64,000 nucleotides of DNA from Thiohalobacter thiocyanaticus (GTDB lineage Bacteria; Pseudomonadota; Gammaproteobacteria; Thiohalobacterales; Thiohalobacteraceae): positions 1,612,001-1,676,000 of the forward strand of contig NZ_AP018052.1 of the NCBI RefSeq assembly GCF_002356355.1, in the 5' to 3' direction. The translations under genes were made by a program, and so were the position numbers. The notes beneath the pieces were generated by a model, which was given only the letters and a program-made list of their open reading frames with translations, made no database searches and had not been told where the DNA came from. Shown piece after piece: positions 59,222 to 64,000 of the stretch. Positions within the stretch are counted from its first letter, which is position 1. The number at the start of each line of letters is the position of its first letter.

Positions 59222-59227
59222 TATAAT
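59222..59227 (+). promoter_or_regulatory. -10 element directly before the binding-protein gene
   Basis: A perfect TATAAT ends 8 bases before the ATG; a TTGCTG lies upstream at 59197 with a long 19-base spacer. Transcription would begin almost at the start codon. Confidence 0.4.
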
Positions 59228-59235
59228 GCAAGTCC

Positions 59236-61425
59236 ATGACAATACCGATAAAACAGCTCGGTGGCCTGCTCGCACTCTGCTGGCTGCTACTGTCCGGCTG
59301 CGATGAGCAGCCCTGGAACAGTCCCTATCCCGCCGGCGAGCAGGCCGAGAACATTCTCTACTCTTCCTTCGAGGAACGTCCCAAGCACCTGGACCCGGCC
59401 CGTTCCTACAGTTCCAACGAGGTGGTGTTCCTGGGCCAGATCTATGAGCCGCCGCTGCAGTACCACTATCTCAAGCGTCCCTACGAGCTGATCCCGCGCT
59501 CGGCCGAGACCGTTCCCGAACCCGTGTATCTGGATGCTGCAGGCAATGAGTTGCCCGCGGATGCGCCGGCCGGGGACGTGGCCTACAGTGAATACCGCAT
59601 CAGAATCCGGCCGGGGATACGCTATCAACCGCACCCGGCCTTTGCCGCAAATGAGGCAGGCGAGTACCTCTACCATGAACTGAGCCCGGGCGAGATGGAA
59701 GGCCGTCACGCCCTGCAGGATTTCCCGCATACCGGGAGCCGGGAACTGGTGGCGTCGGATTTCGTCTACCAGATCAAGCGCCTTGCCCACCCGGCGCTGC
59801 ATTCGCCGATCCTGGGCCTGATGAGCGAGTACATCGTGGGTCTGGCCGACTATGCCGACACCTTGGGGCGGGTCTGGAATGAACTCAAGCAGAGCAACGG
59901 GAACAATGACGGTCTCTATCTCGACCTGCGCGAACATCCGCTGCCGGGAGTCGAGGCCATCGACCGCTATACCTATCGCATCCGCATCAAGGGACGCTAT
60001 CCGCAGATGGTCTACTGGCTGGCCATGCCCTTCTTTGCGCCGGTGCCGTGGGAGGTGGACTATTTCTTCTCCCAGCCCGGTATGAAGTCACGCAACCTGA
60101 CACTCGACTGGTATCCGGTGGGCACCGGCCCCTACCGCCTGACCGTGAACAACCCGAACCTGGAAATGGTGCTGGAGCGCAATCCCAATTTCCGCGGCGA
60201 GACCTATCCTGCCGAGGGCGAGCCCGGCGACCGCGAGGCGGGGCTGCTGCAGGACACCGGCAAGCCCATTCCCTTCATCGATAAGGCAGTGTTCAAGCTG
60301 GAGAAGGAACAGATTCCCTACTGGAACAAGTTCCTGCAGGGATATTACGACAGTTCCGGCATCAGTTCCGACAGTTTCGACCAGGCCATCAAGGTGGGCG
60401 AGGGCGGCGAGGTCGGGCTTACGCAGGACATGCAGGAAAAGGGCATCAGGCTGCAGACTGCGGTGGCTACTTCCATCTTCTACATGGGCTTCAACATGCT
60501 CGATCCGGTGGTGGGCGGTGACAGCGAACGCGCCCGCAAACTGCGCCGCGCCATTGCCATCGCCATGGATTACGAGGAGTTCATTTCCATCTTCCTCAAT
60601 GGCCGCGGCGTACCGGCGCAGGGGCCGATCCCACCGGGGATTTTCGGCCATCGTGACGGCGAGGCCGGCATCAATCCCCATGTCTATGACTGGATCGACG
60701 GCGAGCCGCAGCGCAGACCGATCGAGGCGGCCAGACGCCTGCTGGCCGAGGCCGGCTATCCCGGAGGGCGCGACGCCGAAACCGGCAGCCCACTGGTGCT
60801 GTATTTCGACACCACCGGCGGCGGGCCGGACGACAAGGCGCGCATGGACTGGCTGCGCAAGCAGTTCGATAAACTTGATATTCAGCTGGTGATCCGCGCC
60901 ACCGACTACAACCGCTTCCAGGACAAGATGCGCAACGGCACGGCGCAGATCTTCCAGTGGGGCTGGAATGCCGATTACCCGGATCCGGAGAACTTCCTGT
61001 TCCTGCTCTATGGCGAGAACAGCAAGGCGGAGAAGAACGGCGAGAATGCGGCCAATTACCGCAACGGGGAATTCGACCGGCTGTTCGAACGGATGAAGAA
61101 CATGGACAATGGTCCGCAGCGTCAGGCGCTGATCGACGAGATGCTGGCCATTGCCCGCCGTGACGGTCCCTGGCTCTGGGGCTTTTATCCCAAGAGCTTC
61201 AGTCTGCATCATGCCTGGCTGAAGAACAACAAACCCAATCTGATGGCGCGCAACACACTCAAGTACAAGCGTATTGACACCGAACTGCGCCAGCGTCTGC
61301 GACGGGAGTGGAACTCGCCGATGCTGTGGCCGCTGGTATTGGCTGGCATCCTGCTCGTGGCGGCAACCGTGCCGGCTGTGATCGGCTACCGCCGGCGCAT
61401 GTACATGCGCGGAAGGCAGGACTGA
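59236..61425 (+). CDS. Peptide ABC transporter substrate-binding lipoprotein with C-terminal membrane anchor
   Basis: A 729-residue SBP family 5 (Opp/Dpp-type) protein. The N-terminus is a lipoprotein signal with lipobox LSGC near residues 19-22. The body has family segments (HLDPARSYSSNEVVFLGQIYE in part, WYPVGTGPYRL, GWNADYPDPENFL). It is longer than usual and ends in a second membrane segment, WPLVLAGILLVAATVPAVIG, followed by a basic tail. It would therefore be anchored at both ends. Its stop overlaps the first permease (TGATG). The substrate is probably an oligopeptide (inference). Confidence 0.9.
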   Translation: MTIPIKQLGGLLALCWLLLSGCDEQPWNSPYPAGEQAENILYSSFEERPKHLDPARSYSSNEVVFLGQIYEPPLQYHYLKRPYELIPRSAETVPEPVYLDAAGNELPADAPAGDVAYSEYRIRIRPGIRYQPHPAFAANEAGEYLYHELSPGEMEGRHALQDFPHTGSRELVASDFVYQIKRLAHPALHSPILGLMSEYIVGLADYADTLGRVWNELKQSNGNNDGLYLDLREHPLPGVEAIDRYTYRIRIKGRYPQMVYWLAMPFFAPVPWEVDYFFSQPGMKSRNLTLDWYPVGTGPYRLTVNNPNLEMVLERNPNFRGETYPAEGEPGDREAGLLQDTGKPIPFIDKAVFKLEKEQIPYWNKFLQGYYDSSGISSDSFDQAIKVGEGGEVGLTQDMQEKGIRLQTAVATSIFYMGFNMLDPVVGGDSERARKLRRAIAIAMDYEEFISIFLNGRGVPAQGPIPPGIFGHRDGEAGINPHVYDWIDGEPQRRPIEAARRLLAEAGYPGGRDAETGSPLVLYFDTTGGGPDDKARMDWLRKQFDKLDIQLVIRATDYNRFQDKMRNGTAQIFQWGWNADYPDPENFLFLLYGENSKAEKNGENAANYRNGEFDRLFERMKNMDNGPQRQALIDEMLAIARRDGPWLWGFYPKSFSLHHAWLKNNKPNLMARNTLKYKRIDTELRQRLRREWNSPMLWPLVLAGILLVAATVPAVIGYRRRMYMRGRQD

Positions 61426-62402
61426 TGCTGGCCTACATCTTCCGCCGCGTCCTCTACGCCCTGCCGATATTGATCGGGGTCAACCTGATCACCTTCGCCC
61501 TGTTCTTCGTGGTCAACACCCCCGACGACATGGCGCGCATGCACCTGGGCATGAAGCGGGTCACGCCTGAGGCGATCGAATCCTGGAAGGCCGAACACGG
61601 CTATGACCGGCCGCTGCTGTACAATGCGGCGGCGGACGGGGTCGATAGCCTGACCGATACCATCTTCTTTGAGAAGTCGGTCAAGCTGTTCGCTTTCCAG
61701 TTCGGTCAGTCCGACAGCGGCCGTGACATCGGCCATGATATCCGCCAGCGCATGTGGCCGAGCCTGCTGATCGCCCTGCCGACCCTGCTGATCGGGCTGG
61801 CGGTCTATCTGAGCTTCGCGCTGCTGCTGGCCTTTTTCCGCGGCAGCTACATCGACATCGGCGGCGTGGTGTTGTGCATTGTCCTGATGTCGATCTCGGC
61901 GCTGTTCTATATCATCGGCGGTCAGTATCTGGTGGGCAAGATGCTGCACCTGGTGCCGATTTCCGGTTTCGATACCGGCTGGCAGGCGCTCAAGTTCACC
62001 ATTCTCCCGGTGCTGATCGGCGTGGTCGCCGCCATCGGCAGCAATGGCCGCTTCTACCGTGCCATCTTCCTGGAGGAACTGGGCCGCGACTATGTCCGTA
62101 CGGCGCGCGCCAAGGGCACCAGCGAGCCGCGCCTGATGTTCCGCCACGTGCTCAAGAACGCCATGATCCCGGTGCTGACCAACATCGTGGTCATCCTGCC
62201 GCTGCTGTTCATGGGCAGTCTGATCATGGAGTCCTTCTTCGGTATCCCGGGCCTGGGCAGCTACACCATCGATGCCATCCAGAATCAGGATTTCGCCATC
62301 GTGCGTTCCATGGTCTTCCTAGGCTCGGTGCTCTACATCCTCGGCCTGCTGCTGACCGATATCTCCTACACCCTGGTCGACCCGAGGATACGCCTGTCAT
62401 GA
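61425..62402 (+). CDS. Peptide ABC transporter permease (DppB/OppB type)
   Basis: A 325-residue permease that opens MLAYIFRRVLYALPILIGVN, the DppB-type start. About six membrane segments follow, and the EAA loop reads DYVRTARAKGTSEPRLMFRH, where the ATPase docks. A long periplasmic loop after the first segment (about 35-110) is normal for the type. The gene overlaps the binding-protein gene at one base (TGATG) and the next permease by 4 bases. Confidence 0.94.
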   Translation: MLAYIFRRVLYALPILIGVNLITFALFFVVNTPDDMARMHLGMKRVTPEAIESWKAEHGYDRPLLYNAAADGVDSLTDTIFFEKSVKLFAFQFGQSDSGRDIGHDIRQRMWPSLLIALPTLLIGLAVYLSFALLLAFFRGSYIDIGGVVLCIVLMSISALFYIIGGQYLVGKMLHLVPISGFDTGWQALKFTILPVLIGVVAAIGSNGRFYRAIFLEELGRDYVRTARAKGTSEPRLMFRHVLKNAMIPVLTNIVVILPLLFMGSLIMESFFGIPGLGSYTIDAIQNQDFAIVRSMVFLGSVLYILGLLLTDISYTLVDPRIRLS

Positions 62403-63811
62403 AGCCGGTGATCCTCTGGACCGATGCGCTGATCTGGCTGCTGGTGGCGGTCATCGTCTTCACGGGTCTCTACATGCGCCGCAAGCCCCACCTGCGCGAG
62501 CCCTGGCAGCGGGTGATCCGCAGCCGCATGGGCATGTCCGCGCTGGTGGTGCTGTTGGCCTTCGTTCTGATCGGGCTGCTGGACTCGCTGCATTTCCGCG
62601 AGGCCCTTCCGGACCAGGCGGCGGGCGAGGAGGTGCATTATTCCGGCGAGGTGCTGAGCCTGTTCGACAAACTGGTCGGACCGCTGCGTACCCAGGTGGA
62701 GAAGACCTATTCGGCGCCGTTCTCGGCCTGGCTGTACATGAAGGAGATGATCGAGCGCCCCGACGGCAGCCAGGTCCGGGATTACCCGCGGCTGGAATAT
62801 GGCGCGGCGCACCTGGCCGACCCGGTAAACGAGCGGGGACCGGACATCGCCCGCCGTCTCGGGCTGGCCACGCTGCAGACCCTGGCTGGCATGGGGCTGG
62901 TGCTGCTCATCACCTCCGCCCTGGTGGCCAGGCGCTACCGGCAGGGACTGGGCCCGGCACTGGGCAGAAGCCTGCGCGGCGGCACGGCGCTGCCGCTGCC
63001 CACACTCCTGCTGACCCTGGGTGCGCTGCTCTGGCTGTTGTTCGCCAGCATCAACCTGGCCGGGGCCTACCACGTTTTCGGCACTGACAAGGTGGGGCAG
63101 GATGTCTTCTATCAGGCCCTGAAAAGCGTCCGCACCGGATTGGTCATCGGTACCCTGACCACTCTCATCATGCTGCCCTTCGCCGTCCTGCTCGGGATCA
63201 TGGCCGGCTATTTCCGCGGCTGGGTGGATGATGTCATCCAGTATCTCTACACCACGCTGAATTCCATCCCCGGGGTGCTGCTGATCGCCGCCGCGGTGCT
63301 GATGATGCAGGTCTACATGGATACCCATCCGGAGTTGTTCGAGACCATGGCCGAGCGGGCCGACCTGCGACTGCTGTTCCTGTGCATCATACTCGGCGTG
63401 ACCAGTTGGACCGGTCTGTGCCGCATGCTGCGCGGAGAAACCCTGAAACTGCGCGAATTGGACTATATCCAGGCCGCCACCGCCTTCGGCGTGCCGAATT
63501 TCGTGGTCATCCTGCGCCACATCCTGCCCAATGTGATGCACATCGTGCTGATCGCCGTGGTGCTGGACTTCAGCGGCCTGGTGCTGGCCGAGGCGGTACT
63601 GTCCTATGTCGGCGTCGGCGTGGATCCGACCATGAACAGCTGGGGCAACATGATCAACCGCGCCCGCCTGGAGATGGCGCGCGAACCCATGGTCTGGTGG
63701 TCGCTGTTGGCCGCCTTCATTTTCATGTTCACCCTGGTGCTGGCGGCGAACCTGTTTTCCGATGTGGTCCGCGATGCCTTCGACCCGCGGCTGCGGGAGC
63801 AGCGTGGGTGA
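62399..63811 (+). CDS. Peptide ABC transporter permease (DppC/OppC type), enlarged
   Basis: A 470-residue permease, much longer than the usual 280-300. An N-terminal hydrophobic segment (ALIWLLVAVIVFTGLYM) and a second at about 45-62 are followed by a large polar region (65-155) and additional membrane segments before the standard part, which has FGTDKVGQDVFYQALKSVRT and the EAA loop ELDYIQAATAFGVPNFVVIL. No ATPase gene follows before the window ends; one is expected beyond 64 kb or elsewhere. Confidence 0.92.
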   Translation: MKPVILWTDALIWLLVAVIVFTGLYMRRKPHLREPWQRVIRSRMGMSALVVLLAFVLIGLLDSLHFREALPDQAAGEEVHYSGEVLSLFDKLVGPLRTQVEKTYSAPFSAWLYMKEMIERPDGSQVRDYPRLEYGAAHLADPVNERGPDIARRLGLATLQTLAGMGLVLLITSALVARRYRQGLGPALGRSLRGGTALPLPTLLLTLGALLWLLFASINLAGAYHVFGTDKVGQDVFYQALKSVRTGLVIGTLTTLIMLPFAVLLGIMAGYFRGWVDDVIQYLYTTLNSIPGVLLIAAAVLMMQVYMDTHPELFETMAERADLRLLFLCIILGVTSWTGLCRMLRGETLKLRELDYIQAATAFGVPNFVVILRHILPNVMHIVLIAVVLDFSGLVLAEAVLSYVGVGVDPTMNSWGNMINRARLEMAREPMVWWSLLAAFIFMFTLVLAANLFSDVVRDAFDPRLREQRG

Positions 63812-63898
63812 TGTCCGGGGCCTGGTGACGGGAACGCAATGGGCACGAAGGAAACAAAGACACTGCTTTACTTGATTTCATCGCAAAATTCACGAAGC

Positions 63899-64000
63899 CG
63901 TCATTCCCGCGCAGGCGGGAATCCAGATGCCGCTGCGGTTACTGGATTACTCGCTTCGCTCGCCCTTCGGGCCGCCCTGCGGGCGTTCAACGCGCTCCGC
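63899..64000. repeat. ATTCCC-N8-GGGAAT element and GC-rich insert at the window end
   Basis: CGTCATTCCCGCGCAGGCGG at 63899 begins the same unit as at 58149. It is followed by CTCGCTTCGCTCGCCCTTCG and GGCCGCCCTGCGGGCGTTC, which closely match the insert of the 7587 element. The partner arm, if any, lies outside the window. Confidence 0.75.

Overview
The window reads as a piece of a high-GC gammaproteobacterial chromosome. Nearly all of it is housekeeping genes and there is no phage, IS transposase or CRISPR array. Two runs follow gene orders I know from Pseudomonas and relatives: LysR/leuC-leuD-leuB-asd-fimV-truA-trpF-(trpBA)-accD-folC-dedD-cvpA-purF-metZ, and lpxH-ppi-(tRNA synthetase)-cysS-folD-tRNAs-tig-clpP-clpX-lon-hupB-tRNA-ppiD-fabI-peptide ABC transporter. 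The species cannot be named from the sequence. The repeat load and gene content suit an environmental gammaproteobacterium, perhaps of the Chromatiales type (inference).

Layout. 1-7.5 kb: a left-pointing SCO1-PCuAC-psd overlap cluster, then prmB, hemN, aroC, a single-domain response regulator and an MFS transporter. 7.8-13.2 kb, leftward: class I aldolase, a PhnD-like binding protein paired with a GGDEF/EAL protein, and the LysR regulator divergent from leuC. 13.3-33.2 kb: leucine, aspartate-semialdehyde, FimV, tryptophan, accD, folC, purF and metZ genes. 33.3-39 kb: a lightly characterised stretch with a glycerate kinase, a DUF455 ferritin-like protein overlapping a secreted protein, a thioredoxin-TPR protein, lpxH and a cyclophilin. 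39.1-46.1 kb: gltX, cysS, an inserted membrane protein plus second GGDEF/EAL protein, and folD. 46.3-54.5 kb: five tRNA genes, the protein quality-control block tig-clpP-clpX-lon, hupB and two more tRNAs. 54.8-63.8 kb: ppiD, a DAACS symporter, fabI and a three-gene peptide transporter operon.

The most unusual feature is not a protein. Intergenic space is packed with several families of palindromic, hairpin-forming repeats. One roughly 110-bp palindrome occupies every junction of leuC/leuD/leuB/asd. hupB is bracketed by a 163-bp palindrome in its leader and a 246-bp three-arm palindrome downstream, and the two share a core. Other families nest inside each other, and three supply or touch the stop codon of the preceding gene. 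These are the leading candidates for something undescribed.

Functionally the genes cover amino-acid synthesis (Leu, Trp, Met, chorismate), purine, folate and lipid synthesis, anaerobic haem synthesis, cytochrome oxidase copper delivery, c-di-GMP signalling, translation and proteostasis. All coordinates and motif positions were read by eye; no database or folding calculation was run.
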